64,000 nt of DNA from an uncultured Pelagibacteraceae bacterium (GTDB taxonomy: Bacteria; Pseudomonadota; Alphaproteobacteria; Pelagibacterales; Pelagibacteraceae), in contig CACAUR010000004.1 of the NCBI GenBank assembly GCA_902535745.1, forward strand, positions 28,943-92,942, written 5' to 3'. Below, in pieces: positions 45,906 through 54,827 of this stretch. A program made the position numbers and the translations under genes. Under the pieces are notes generated by a model. It was not told the DNA's origin. It ran no database searches and saw only the letters and a program-made list of their open reading frames with translations. Every line of letters begins with the position of its first letter. The stretch's first letter is position 1.

Positions 45906-46404
45906 TAGGGAATTCTTTTATTAAATAATTGCTTCCCTTGAGAACATAAGGAAAGCTTATTGATTGGTCAAGATTTATTGGCCACTTATTATGATTATAT
46001 ACGATGTCTATTGTTGCAAAAATACATACTGAAATAACATACGCTCTTAAAAATCCAAAAAAAAATCCAAATATTTTGTCTAAAGTACCAATTCCCGAGT
46101 AACTTATCGCTTTACTGATTCCTTTATTAATCATTAGTACAATAAATAAAACAATTGTAAAAATACTTAAACCAAGAATAATATCTAAAACATATTCGTT
46201 ATCCAAAATTCCTTCAACAAAAGGTTTGGCTTTTGGAAACAAGTAAAGAGCAACAACGTATGAAAATAACCACTTACTAGCTGACAAAACACTTAAAACA
46301 AAACCTTTAGAGGAACATTTGATTAAAGATAATATCGTTAAGGCAAGATATATAAGGTCGAACAATTGAAATTTATCGAAAAAATTCAAAAACTGATCAA
46401 ACAT
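45859..46404 (-). CDS. cvpA: CvpA family membrane protein
   Basis: A 181-residue protein with four N-terminal hydrophobic helices: FDLIYLALTILSLIKCSSKGF at 15-35 and the GTLDKIFGFFFGFLRAYVI block near 100-118 are CvpA signatures. It is linked with colicin V production and envelope homeostasis in enterobacteria. Its overlap with purF and the HAE3-type gene (8 bases) places it in a tight operon. Confidence 0.9.
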   Translation of the reverse strand: MFDQFLNFFDKFQLFDLIYLALTILSLIKCSSKGFVLSVLSASKWLFSYVVALYLFPKAKPFVEGILDNEYVLDIILGLSIFTIVLFIVLMINKGISKAISYSGIGTLDKIFGFFFGFLRAYVISVCIFATIDIVYNHNKWPINLDQSISFPYVLKGSNYLIKEFPNEENYQDTKEKVQEL

Positions 46405-48796
46405 TTAATCTTTTTTCAAAAGGCTGTATGTACAAAATTAAACTAGGCAATAAAGTGAGTACTAGTATCATTGCTAAAAACATTGCAATCCCAGTAAAAA
46501 CACCAAAATAAATTGTAGGAATGAAATTTGAAAGAACAAGTATTGAAAAACCAAAGATAATAGTAATTGATGTGTTTAAAATTGCTACACCCACAGTAGA
46601 GTGACATAATCGTATTGACTCCTCATAGTTGTTATTTTTTTCATATTCTTCTTGGAAACGGTAGATATAGTGAATACTGTTATCAACAGCGATCCCTATC
46701 GTTATAGCGGCTATAGTTATTGTCATCATATCAAGTGGGATACCCAAAATTCCTATTAAGCCTAAAATTGAAAATGCAGCAATGAAATTTGGAATAACAC
46801 CGATTAAAGAAATCTTAAAATTCCTAAATAAAACCAAGAACATTGCCATTATACCACACATAACGAGGCCTAAAGTTAATATTTGAGATTTAAACAAACT
46901 TTGTAAAAGATTATTAAATAAAATTAAAACACCACCGAGTTTGAATTCCTCTTTACTTAAACCAATTTCATTCTGCATATCAAAATTAATTTTTTTAATT
47001 AAATCATTTCTTCTCAAATCTTTGGAGGAATCTTTTATTCTTAAACTTATTCTTGCCTCATCATCTTTAATTGAAATGTAGGGATCTATGATTTCGCTTT
47101 TAACAGTTTCAGGAATTTTACTGTATAAAACTCCCATTTCTAAAGTACCCAACTCTTTATTATTGTTTAATTTTGTTGCCACTTGAATAATTGACGAAAA
47201 AGATAGAACCTTACCAACATATTCTGTGTTTTCTAAATAATTATGTACCTTATTTATTTTGTCGATCTTGTCTTTTGTAAACCAATATTTACTTTCATCA
47301 CCATCTTCCTCATCCCAGTCTTTGAACTCATCATCATCTCCAACAGTTTCCTCATTTTTTTTTCCAGAAAACCTTAAAATGATTTCTAAAGGTGTTGTGC
47401 CACCAAGTTTTTCGTCGATTAATTTCATTCCTTGATAAATTTCGGTATCTTTACTGAAATAATTGATAAAACTATTTTCGACCTTCAACTTTGATATTCC
47501 AAAAATACTAAAAAATATTAAAAAAATTGAAACGAGAAATACTAAATTGGTTTTTTCAATTGAAAGTTTAGAAAGAGGATTTGTTAAAAAAGATAAAGAT
47601 TTTTCATGTATATTTATTTCTTTTGAGTAAAAAATACCCAGTAATGCAGGAAGTAAAGTAAAAGTGATAAAAAACGAAGTTATCAATCCAAAAGTCATCA
47701 TCCATCCAAAATCAATAATTGGTTTAATGCCACTAAAAATTAAGGAGAGAAAAGCACAAATTGTTGTTAACACAGTGTAAAGTATAGGCCAAACCATTTT
47801 AGATGTTGCGATTTTTAAAACCTCATAATTATTTAGATCAGAATGAGTTTTAGCTAGCTGAATATATCTTGTGCTTATGTGAATGTTCATAGCCATTGTA
47901 AGTATTAACATCATAGCTATAAAATTTGATGATATGACTGTCACTTTCCAGTTCATTAGACCTAAAAATCCAATCATTATTATTACCGCAAAAAAACAAC
48001 TTGAGATTGGAATTGTAATCCAAAGAACTTTTCTAAAAACAAACCACAAAGTAATTATAATAAAAGCAAAAACACCGATACCGAAGACAACTATATCCTT
48101 CTTAATAAATGTCATCATGTCATCAGCAATCATTGGTATACCTCCTAAATGAATTCTTCCAACTTCTTTAAAAGACTCAATTACCTCTCTTATTTCTTTA
48201 ATATTTTCATGGTTTTCAGATTTTAGTTTATCTTTGTATTTCTCAAATTCTTTTTCATTATCAAATGCAGAAGACTCTAAAACTTTTTTCCTTTTTAAAT
48301 TAACTATAATGCCCGTGGTTGTTGCGTCTTCGCTTATCACCAGGTTTTTAAAAACTGGACTATTTAAAATTTCACTAAATGCTCGGTCTTTATCTATATT
48401 TTCATCTTTCAAGGTTCTAAAATTTGTAATACGATCCATAAGTGGTTCGTCAGAACTTTCAAGTAAAGGTACATCTAATATTGTAACGACACTATGAACC
48501 CAATCAAGACTTTGTATTTTGTATTTTAAACTTAAAATATTGTTGATTGAGCTCTCAGAAGTTAATGCTTCTTTCGGTGTAAAAGTAAGCACTAAAAAAT
48601 CCTTAGATTTATACCTTTGATTAATTTCCTTAAGGTATTCTAAATCTGGGTCTCCCTCTATAAGTAAAGTTTCTGAAGATGCATCTAGCCTAAAATCCTT
48701 AGTGTTAATTAAAAAAAAAGAGGTAACTAAAATTAAAATTAAAAAAACTATACGTGGATTCTTTAATATTAATGATTGGTATATATTTGAAAGCAT
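46397..48796 (-). CDS. RND-superfamily exporter (HAE3 / MmpL-like)
   Basis: A 799-residue protein with the RND duplicated layout: helix 1, a long periplasmic loop (about 35-235), helices 2-6, a second helix, a second loop and helices 8-12. IFSGIKPIIDFGWMMTFG near 350-367 and TIAAITIGIAVDNSIHYIY near 687-705 are family cores. The HAE3 branch includes hopanoid and lipid exporters. An acid-rich run of Asp/Glu lies at about residues 485-505 in the second loop and may be flexible. It is the first gene of a unit running into cvpA-purF. The substrate is unknown. Confidence 0.85.
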   Translation of the reverse strand: MLSNIYQSLILKNPRIVFLILILVTSFFLINTKDFRLDASSETLLIEGDPDLEYLKEINQRYKSKDFLVLTFTPKEALTSESSINNILSLKYKIQSLDWVHSVVTILDVPLLESSDEPLMDRITNFRTLKDENIDKDRAFSEILNSPVFKNLVISEDATTTGIIVNLKRKKVLESSAFDNEKEFEKYKDKLKSENHENIKEIREVIESFKEVGRIHLGGIPMIADDMMTFIKKDIVVFGIGVFAFIIITLWFVFRKVLWITIPISSCFFAVIIMIGFLGLMNWKVTVISSNFIAMMLILTMAMNIHISTRYIQLAKTHSDLNNYEVLKIATSKMVWPILYTVLTTICAFLSLIFSGIKPIIDFGWMMTFGLITSFFITFTLLPALLGIFYSKEINIHEKSLSFLTNPLSKLSIEKTNLVFLVSIFLIFFSIFGISKLKVENSFINYFSKDTEIYQGMKLIDEKLGGTTPLEIILRFSGKKNEETVGDDDEFKDWDEEDGDESKYWFTKDKIDKINKVHNYLENTEYVGKVLSFSSIIQVATKLNNNKELGTLEMGVLYSKIPETVKSEIIDPYISIKDDEARISLRIKDSSKDLRRNDLIKKINFDMQNEIGLSKEEFKLGGVLILFNNLLQSLFKSQILTLGLVMCGIMAMFLVLFRNFKISLIGVIPNFIAAFSILGLIGILGIPLDMMTITIAAITIGIAVDNSIHYIYRFQEEYEKNNNYEESIRLCHSTVGVAILNTSITIIFGFSILVLSNFIPTIYFGVFTGIAMFLAMILVLTLLPSLILYIQPFEKRLNV

Positions 48797-48817
48797 TACT
48801 AAATATATATCTTATAT

Positions 48818-50233
48818 TTAATTATTTGTAGCATCATTAAATTTAGTAAACATTTCCTCAAATTCTAATGTGATTTTGCCGGTAGGACCGTGTCTTTGTT
48901 TACCAATAATTAATTCTGCTAAATGCGAAATTTCATTCATTTTGGCTTGCCATTCTGCATGTTCGACTGTGGCTGGCCTAGGCTCTTTATTTTTTAGATA
49001 GTAACCCTCTCTGTAGACAAACATTACAACGTCTGCATCTTGTTCAATAGATCCAGACTCTCTAAGATCTGATAATATCGGTCTTTTATCATCCCTAGTT
49101 TCAACTGCCCTAGATAATTGTGATAGAGCCAAAACGGGTACAGCAAGTTCTTTTGCAAGCGCTTTAAGCCCTTGTGTGATTTCAGAAATCTCTTGGACTC
49201 GTCCTTCTTTAAAATTTGAGGCCCTCATCAATTGTATATAATCGACCACAACCATATCTAAGCCATAGAGCCGTTTAATTCTTCTTGCTCTATTAGAGAG
49301 AGACGCAATAGTGATTGCTGGTGTTTCGTCTATATACAGTGGTAATTCAGAAATATTTTTTGATGTTTCTAAAAATTGCTCAAATTGTTCCTCAGATATT
49401 TTACCTCTTCTAATATCATTTGATTTTATTCGTGATTGTTCAGCTAAAATTCTAGTTGATAATTGCTCAGATGACATTTCTAGAGAAAAAAAAGCTATAC
49501 AAGATTTTTTATTTGTTTTTTGTATATTTGTTGCAGCATTAAAAGCAATATTTGTTGCTAAGGCAGTTTTACCCATTGCGGGTCTACCAGCAATAATTAC
49601 TAAATCGGATTTATGTAAACCACCCAATCTGTCATCTAGATCCCGTAAACCTGTCGGAACACCAACAATACCCTCCTCATTTTTATATGCGTTAGAGGCC
49701 ATATCGATCGTTTGTCTCACAGCTTCATCAAATTTAATTATGTTTGAACTAAAGGAACCTTTTTCAGCAAGATCATAAAGTATTTTTTCTGAATTTTCTA
49801 TTATGGATTTTCCATTTATATTAATGTCATTTAATTTTGCAGTATCAATAATATTTTCTGAAATTTTAATAAGTTCTCTTCTGACAAACATATCGTAAAT
49901 GATCTTAGAGTACTCTATAGCTTGCCTTGATGATGTTGAAAATTTCGTTATCTTAATTAAATATTCTGGAACATTTAAATCATCATTTTCGTTTTCAAAA
50001 TAATTTTTAAGAGTAATGGGATTTGCCAATAATCCTTTGTAAATAAGATTTTGTATAGATCCAAATATTCTTTGATGAAGTGGATCAAAAAAATTTTTAT
50101 CTGAAATTATTCCTGAGATCTCATCAAAAATTTCATTTTGAGTTAGAATAGAACCTATAACTGATTGTTCAGCCTCAATATTATTTGGGAGTTCTTTGAA
50201 GCTGTTTTGTATGAGATTTAGGTTTTTATTCAC
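48818..50233 (-). CDS. dnaB: Replicative DNA helicase DnaB
   Basis: DnaB is the hexameric replicative helicase. The N-terminal domain begins with LPNNIEAEQSVIGSIL near 16-31. The RecA-like domain carries Walker A GRPAMGKTALA near 215, FFSLEMSSEQL near 246, VVVDYIQLM near 324-332 and SDLRESGSIEQDADV near 380. At 471 residues there is no intein. It follows the rpsF-rpsR-rplI genes on the same strand, a common bacterial order. Confidence 0.97.
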   Translation of the reverse strand: MNKNLNLIQNSFKELPNNIEAEQSVIGSILTQNEIFDEISGIISDKNFFDPLHQRIFGSIQNLIYKGLLANPITLKNYFENENDDLNVPEYLIKITKFSTSSRQAIEYSKIIYDMFVRRELIKISENIIDTAKLNDININGKSIIENSEKILYDLAEKGSFSSNIIKFDEAVRQTIDMASNAYKNEEGIVGVPTGLRDLDDRLGGLHKSDLVIIAGRPAMGKTALATNIAFNAATNIQKTNKKSCIAFFSLEMSSEQLSTRILAEQSRIKSNDIRRGKISEEQFEQFLETSKNISELPLYIDETPAITIASLSNRARRIKRLYGLDMVVVDYIQLMRASNFKEGRVQEISEITQGLKALAKELAVPVLALSQLSRAVETRDDKRPILSDLRESGSIEQDADVVMFVYREGYYLKNKEPRPATVEHAEWQAKMNEISHLAELIIGKQRHGPTGKITLEFEEMFTKFNDATNN

Positions 50234-50301
50234 ACTAAATTGTACAGTTTAAGAAATTAAAAAAACAGAGTTAATATACGATGGGGAAAAAAATGTATAA
50301 A

Positions 50302-50577
50302 TTATTTAATATTATCCTCAGAAATAACTTTTATTTTTATTTCTGATTGTACTTCAGGGTGAAGATTTATTCTGACTTTAAAAGTACCTAGAGATTTAAT
50401 TTCATTTAAAGGTTGTATTAGCGAGGGTTTCACATCAATTTTATCAGTTTGATTAATTATTTTAGATATTTCAGTAGGTTTTATTGATCCATAAAGATCA
50501 TTGTTTTCTGTAATTAATTTTTTTACTTCATAAACTTTATTTTTTAAGCTTTCGTATATGTGTTTCGCGTTTTTTTC
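50302..50577 (-). CDS. rplI: Ribosomal protein L9, C-terminal fragment (frameshifted)
   Basis: Read in the frame shifted by one from the N-terminal fragment, this stretch encodes AKHIYESLKNKVYEVKKL, then ENNDLYGSIKPTEIS, then IQPLNEIKSLGTFKVRINLH and ends VISEDNIK with TAA at 50302-50304. These are the L9 linker helix and C-terminal domain (LYGS--TEI, IK-LG-F-V, LH-EV). The frame has no ATG/GTG/TTG at its head, so it is only made by joining to the upstream part. The combined length is about 150 residues, the normal L9 size. Confidence 0.88.
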   Translation of the reverse strand, partial: EKNAKHIYESLKNKVYEVKKLITENNDLYGSIKPTEISKIINQTDKIDVKPSLIQPLNEIKSLGTFKVRINLHPEVQSEIKIKVISEDNIK

Positions 50578-50759
50578 TTCTCTTGGTCTTTTTTATTAAG
50601 TTCATTTTTAATTTTTTCTACTTCCTTTATGTTTTCTTTTGAAGCGTATAATGCTTTTTTATTAGAAATAAGATAGTTTCGTCCAAACCCTCTTTTAACA
50701 TCAATTATCTCCCCTATCGAACCTATCTTAGCTAAATTTTCTAATAATATAACTTTCAT
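50544..50759 (-). CDS. rplI: Ribosomal protein L9, N-terminal fragment (frameshifted)
   Basis: The start MKVILLENLAKIGSIGEIID followed by VKRGFGRNYLI is the L9 signature, binding 23S rRNA near the base of the L1 stalk. The frame stops after 71 codons (TRNTYTKA). The sense strand has seven A at 50570-50576 (T run in the given strand). With eight A the frame continues as EKKKNAKHIYES into the C-terminal domain. It lies three bases downstream of rpsR. Confidence 0.92.
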   Translation of the reverse strand: MKVILLENLAKIGSIGEIIDVKRGFGRNYLISNKKALYASKENIKEVEKIKNELNKKDQEKKKTRNTYTKA

Positions 50760-50762
50760 GGT

Positions 50763-51035
50763 CTAAATTAATGCTAAGTTTCTTGCTCTTTTAATTGAAA
50801 GAGAGAGCTCTCTTTGTTTTTTTTGCGAAACATTTGTAATTCTTGATGGAAGAATTTTACCATTTTCCGAGACATATCTTTTTAATAATTTTATATTTTT
50901 ATAATCCACTTTAGGAGCATCTTTTACTGATAAAGGGCAACTCTTTTTAAATTTATATTTGTTTGGCTGAAAAATACTTAGTTTTGAAAAACTACTACCT
51001 TTTCCCTTCTTTGAGTTATTTTTTCTACTTTTCAT
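50763..51035 (-). CDS. rpsR: 30S ribosomal protein S18
   Basis: S18, 90 residues, with a basic N-terminal extension and the family core [31 protein letters not shown] (here at about residues 30-60) followed by [28 protein letters not shown]. It partners with S6 in the platform of the small subunit. It starts next to the rpsF stop. Confidence 0.96.
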   Translation of the reverse strand: MKSRKNNSKKGKGSSFSKLSIFQPNKYKFKKSCPLSVKDAPKVDYKNIKLLKRYVSENGKILPSRITNVSQKKQRELSLSIKRARNLALI

Positions 51036-51389
51036 TTAATTTTTTTTACCTTTTTTAACTTCTTTAATTTCCTCTTTACCAAAATAATTTTCTTTTAAAT
51101 CAAACTTTTTAACTCTGATTGTGACAAAACGTAAAAGATTTTTGTCAATCCTTTCAATCTTTTCTAACTCTTTGATTAAATCACCATTACCTTTAATCTT
51201 AAAATGAATATAATTACCTTTTTTGTTCTTTTTAATGAGATAAGATAAATTTAATAAACCCCATTCTTGAGTTTGAACTAAATTTCCTTTGTTTTCTTCA
51301 ATTAGTTTAGAATATTTTTCTTTTAAACTTTGAATTTGACTAGGACTTATATCCTGCCTGGCTATGATTGTATGTTCGTATAGATTCAT
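51036..51389 (-). CDS. rpsF: 30S ribosomal protein S6
   Basis: S6, 117 residues. LYEHTIIARQDISPSQIQSL at the start, WGLLNLSYLIKKNKKGNY near 44-60 and the ERIDKNLLRFVTIRV block near 90 are typical. It heads the rpsF-rpsR-rplI group on the minus strand, divergent from fabD. On its strand TTGTAA and TATATC, 17 bases apart, sit in the 77-base gap (51390-51466) and may be its promoter. Confidence 0.95.
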   Translation of the reverse strand: MNLYEHTIIARQDISPSQIQSLKEKYSKLIEENKGNLVQTQEWGLLNLSYLIKKNKKGNYIHFKIKGNGDLIKELEKIERIDKNLLRFVTIRVKKFDLKENYFGKEEIKEVKKGKKN

Positions 51390-51466
51390 TACTAATTTTA
51401 TATAAAAAAAATTGATATACTATTATAATACTTTTATTACAAGACAAAAAAAAAGAGTTAAAAAAG

Positions 51467-52396
51467 ATGTTTTCTATAGTTTTTCCAGGTCAAGGATCAC
51501 AAAAAATTGGAATGGTTAATGAATTTTATGAGAAATATGATCTTGTGAAAAGATTATTTAAAGATGCGGATGAAATTTTGAATGTCCCAATTACAAAAAT
51601 AATATTTGAGGGTCCAGAAAATAAATTAAACTTAACTGAGAATACTCAGCCAGCTATATTCCTAGCCAGTTATTGTATTTTCGAGGTTATCAAAAAAGAA
51701 TATGGATATGATTTTGAAAAATTTAAATATTTTGCGGGTCACTCTCTTGGCGAATATTCTGCTTTAGCTTGCTTAGGTTGTATAAATTTTGAAGATGCTC
51801 TCAAAATCCTTCAAAAAAGAGGTAAGTTCATGCAAGAAGCTGTTCCTAGTGGGGAAGGAGCGATGTTAGCTGTTTTGGGAATGGCCTCAAAAGAATTAGA
51901 AAAAATCTTAGAGATGAACATCAAAAAGTATGAATGTTTTATTGCAAACGATAATTCAAATCTTCAAGTGGTTGTAAGTGGTCTTAAAAAAGACATTAAT
52001 TTATTGTCAGATGATTTGAATAATAAAAAAATAAAAAACTTAAAATTAAATGTAAGTGCTCCCTTTCATTGTAAATATATGAAAACAGCATCTGAAAAAA
52101 TGACTAGTTACATTAATGATTTAAATATGAATGATTTAGAAAAGCCGATAATATCAAATGTTACAGCAGGTGAGACTAGCTCATCAGGAGAAATTAAATC
52201 ACTATTAATATCGCAAATTGAAAAAAAAGTTCGTTGGTTAGAGAGTGTTGAATATATGATAAATAATGGAGTTAAAAATTTTGTAGAAATTGGTCCAGGA
52301 AAAGTGCTATCTGGTTTAATAAAAAGAATTAATAAAAATGTAAATGTTAATTCAATAAATAATGAGGAGGATATTAAGTTATTAGTAAATGATTAA
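51467..52396 (+). CDS. fabD: Malonyl-CoA-ACP transacylase
   Basis: FabD loads malonate on ACP. FPGQGSQKIGM at residues 5-15 and the catalytic GHSLGEYSALACLG near 92-105 (Ser in GHS) are clear, with HCKYM near 200 holding the second catalytic His. At 309 residues it is the usual length. It overlaps fabG by 8 bases. Confidence 0.96.
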   Translation: MFSIVFPGQGSQKIGMVNEFYEKYDLVKRLFKDADEILNVPITKIIFEGPENKLNLTENTQPAIFLASYCIFEVIKKEYGYDFEKFKYFAGHSLGEYSALACLGCINFEDALKILQKRGKFMQEAVPSGEGAMLAVLGMASKELEKILEMNIKKYECFIANDNSNLQVVVSGLKKDINLLSDDLNNKKIKNLKLNVSAPFHCKYMKTASEKMTSYINDLNMNDLEKPIISNVTAGETSSSGEIKSLLISQIEKKVRWLESVEYMINNGVKNFVEIGPGKVLSGLIKRINKNVNVNSINNEEDIKLLVND

Positions 52397-53126
52397 TTTA
52401 AAAAATAAAAAAGCTGTCATCACAGGTGCCACAGGTGGTATTGGATATTCAATTTTAGAAAAGTTTTATTTAGAAGGCGCAACTGTCCTAGGATCAGGCA
52501 CGAATGAAGAAAAATTAAACAAACTAAAGAGCGATTTTAATGGAATGATATTAAAAAAATTTGACATATCAAAACATGATGAAATTGAAAAGTTTGTAGA
52601 AACTGTTTGCGATGAACTAAAAGGTTGTCCAGATATACTAATTAATAATGCAGGTATTACAAAAGATAATTTATCTTTAAGAATGTCACAAAGTGAATGG
52701 CAACAAGTAATAGATATAAACCTCACATCAACATTTTTATTATGTAAGTTTTTTTTAAAAAAGATGATCAAAAATAAATCTGGTAAAATAATAAACATTA
52801 CTTCAGTTGTTGGTCATACTGGAAACGTAGGTCAAGCAAATTACGCCGCCTCTAAATCTGGTATTATTGGTATGAGTAAAAGTTTAGCCCTGGAATATGC
52901 TAAGAAGAATATTAATATAAATTGTATTTCACCTGGATTTATCAAAACAAACATGACTGAAAAAATAGACCCAAAATTTAAGGAATTGATTCTTGCAAAA
53001 ATACCATCAAATAGATTGGGAGAACCATCAGATGTAGCTAATGTTACTGCTTTTTTATCATCAGAAATGTCAAATTACATCACCGGCGAAACGATTCATG
53101 TTAATGGAGGCATGTATTTGGGTTGA
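52389..53126 (+). CDS. fabG: 3-oxoacyl-ACP reductase
   Basis: FabG, 245 residues, an SDR that reduces 3-oxoacyl-ACP with NADPH. TGATGGIG at residues 12-19, NNAGITKDNL near 87, catalytic NITSVVGHTGNVGQANYAASKSG near 137-159 and the C-terminal YITGETIHVNGGMYL are all present. It follows fabD with an 8-base overlap and precedes acpP. Confidence 0.96.
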   Translation: MINLKNKKAVITGATGGIGYSILEKFYLEGATVLGSGTNEEKLNKLKSDFNGMILKKFDISKHDEIEKFVETVCDELKGCPDILINNAGITKDNLSLRMSQSEWQQVIDINLTSTFLLCKFFLKKMIKNKSGKIINITSVVGHTGNVGQANYAASKSGIIGMSKSLALEYAKKNININCISPGFIKTNMTEKIDPKFKELILAKIPSNRLGEPSDVANVTAFLSSEMSNYITGETIHVNGGMYLG

Positions 53127-53174
53127 CAAAAGTTCTTTTTTATTTATTAAGAAAAAATCAAACAAAGGATCAAA

Positions 53175-53414
53175 ATGGCAGAAGATATATCAAGTAAAGT
53201 AAAAAAAATTGTTGCAGACCACCTTGGCATAGATGAAGCGAAGGTTACTGACGAAGCTAGTTTCATTGATGATTTAGGAGCAGACAGTTTAGACACTGTT
53301 GAATTAGTGATGGCTTTCGAGGAGGAATTTGGATCAGAAATTTCAGATAGTGAAGCTGAAAAAATTCTTACAGTAGGTGATGCAATTAAATTTATTGAAA
53401 ACAAAAGTAATTAA
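53175..53414 (+). CDS. acpP: Acyl carrier protein
   Basis: ACP, 79 residues and strongly acidic. The phosphopantetheine serine is in [16 protein letters not shown] (about residue 39). It is followed only 6 bases later by gmk. In many alphaproteobacteria fabF, mltG and yicC lie between them and are absent here. Confidence 0.97.
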   Translation: MAEDISSKVKKIVADHLGIDEAKVTDEASFIDDLGADSLDTVELVMAFEEEFGSEISDSEAEKILTVGDAIKFIENKSN

Positions 53415-53420
53415 TTTTTA

Positions 53421-54053
53421 ATGCCCTTAATGAGTGAAGGGATAATGATAATTCTTTCATCCCCATCAGGAGCAGGGAAAACGACTTTAGTTAAACTTTT
53501 ATCAGAAAGAAAAGGTTTCGTTACATCAATTTCGCATACAACAAGAACACCAAGGTCGAACGAGGTAGACGGAAAAGATTATTATTTCGTTAATAACGAA
53601 AAGTTTGAAAAAATGATTAGAAATAATGAATTTTTAGAGTATGCAAAGGTTTTTAAAAATTTTTACGGAACAACAAAACTAAATATATTTAAAGAATTAG
53701 ATAAAGGAAATAATGTAATTTTTGACATTGATTGGCAAGGGACAAATCAAATTATATCCCAAAAGTTAAAAAATAAATTGATAACTTTTTTTATTTTACC
53801 ACCAAGTAGAAAAGAGCTATTCAAAAGACTTTCAAACAGAGACATGAAAGACAAACTTATAGCTGATGAGAGAATGAAAATGTTTGATAAAGATGTTTTG
53901 CATTGGAAAGACTATGATTATGTCATAATAAATAATGATCTTGAAGCTTGCTATAAACAAATTTCAGATTATATAGATCGCGAAATTAATCAAAAAGATA
54001 GCACTTATGATGTAAATCTTATAAAAGATCATATCAAAAAATTAATTTCCTAA
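53421..54053 (+). CDS. gmk: Guanylate kinase
   Basis: Gmk phosphorylates GMP to GDP with ATP. The P-loop [13 protein letters not shown] is near residues 12-25, and GMP-binding [17 protein letters not shown] near 41-57 and [11 protein letters not shown] near 100 follow. At 210 residues it is typical. Starts at 53421, 53430 and 53448 are all possible; the second ([11 protein letters not shown]) looks most like the family. Its end overlaps the convergent rsmA by 12 bases. Confidence 0.95.
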   Translation: MPLMSEGIMIILSSPSGAGKTTLVKLLSERKGFVTSISHTTRTPRSNEVDGKDYYFVNNEKFEKMIRNNEFLEYAKVFKNFYGTTKLNIFKELDKGNNVIFDIDWQGTNQIISQKLKNKLITFFILPPSRKELFKRLSNRDMKDKLIADERMKMFDKDVLHWKDYDYVIINNDLEACYKQISDYIDREINQKDSTYDVNLIKDHIKKLIS

Positions 54054-54827
54054 AGTCTCATATTCACCAACTATCTGCAAATACTTTTCAACACTTATAT
54101 TCTGTGGTCTATCAGATGGCTTTATATTAAACTTTTTATAATCAAACTGAAAATTTTTGAATAGAATATTAATAGGTTTTTTTATCATTTTTCTTCTTTG
54201 ATTAAAAAAAACTTTTGTTATTTTTTCTAAATTTTTGGGGTTTTGAATTTCATGAAATTTTTTTTTTGGTATAAATTTTAAGACTGTACTTTGTATTTTT
54301 GGCTTTGGAAAAAAACAATTAGCTTTAACATCAGTAACTTTCTTAATATCGAACTTCCATTTAGATAAAATTGTAATTCTACTGTATTCCTTTGAATTAA
54401 CATCTGCTAAAATTCTTTCAGCAACTTCTTTTTGAAACATTAAAACCATCTTTGAAACATTAAGTTTATTATTAAGACACCAATCTGATAAAATCTTAGT
54501 TGAAATATTATAGGGAAGATTGCCCAAAATTAAAAATTTTTTTTCAGAGTAAAAATTGTATGGAATTTTGAGAATATCTTTTTTGATAATATTTACTCTA
54601 TCTAAATATTCTTTTTTTAAAGCATTCGCGAGGTTCTCATCTTTTTCGATTAAATATATTTTTTTTGGTTTTTTAGAAACAATTGATTTTGTTAAGTTGC
54701 CTGTTCCAGGTCCTACTTCTAAAATCTCGTCACTAGAGTTAATCTCTGAGACTTCAATGATTTTATTTATTATATTTTTATCTATTAAAAAATTTTGTCC
54801 TAAACTTTTCTTAGGCTTTAGCGACAT
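54042..54827 (-). CDS. rsmA: 16S rRNA (adenine1518/1519-N6) dimethyltransferase
   Basis: RsmA (KsgA) dimethylates two adenines near the 3' end of 16S r[18 protein letters not shown] at residues 4-18, SAM site [12 protein letters not shown] near 35-46 and the catalytic [13 protein letters not shown] near 101-113 are present. At 261 residues it is normal. It overlaps the pdxA end by 17 bases. The first gene of the run on this strand is lptF, so this is the distal gene of the set. Confidence 0.96.
   Translation of the reverse strand: MSLKPKKSLGQNFLIDKNIINKIIEVSEINSSDEILEVGPGTGNLTKSIVSKKPKKIYLIEKDENLANALKKEYLDRVNIIKKDILKIPYNFYSEKKFLILGNLPYNISTKILSDWCLNNKLNVSKMVLMFQKEVAERILADVNSKEYSRITILSKWKFDIKKVTDVKANCFFPKPKIQSTVLKFIPKKKFHEIQNPKNLEKITKVFFNQRRKMIKKPINILFKNFQFDYKKFNIKPSDRPQNISVEKYLQIVGEYETLGN

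Noticed and set aside
49311..49778. 155-codon plus-strand frame
   Set aside because: It lies wholly inside dnaB on the other strand; dnaB motifs are unmistakable.
50234..50301. Possible extra gene between dnaB and the L9 tail
   Set aside because: Too short and without a coding pattern; simple spacer, A-rich.
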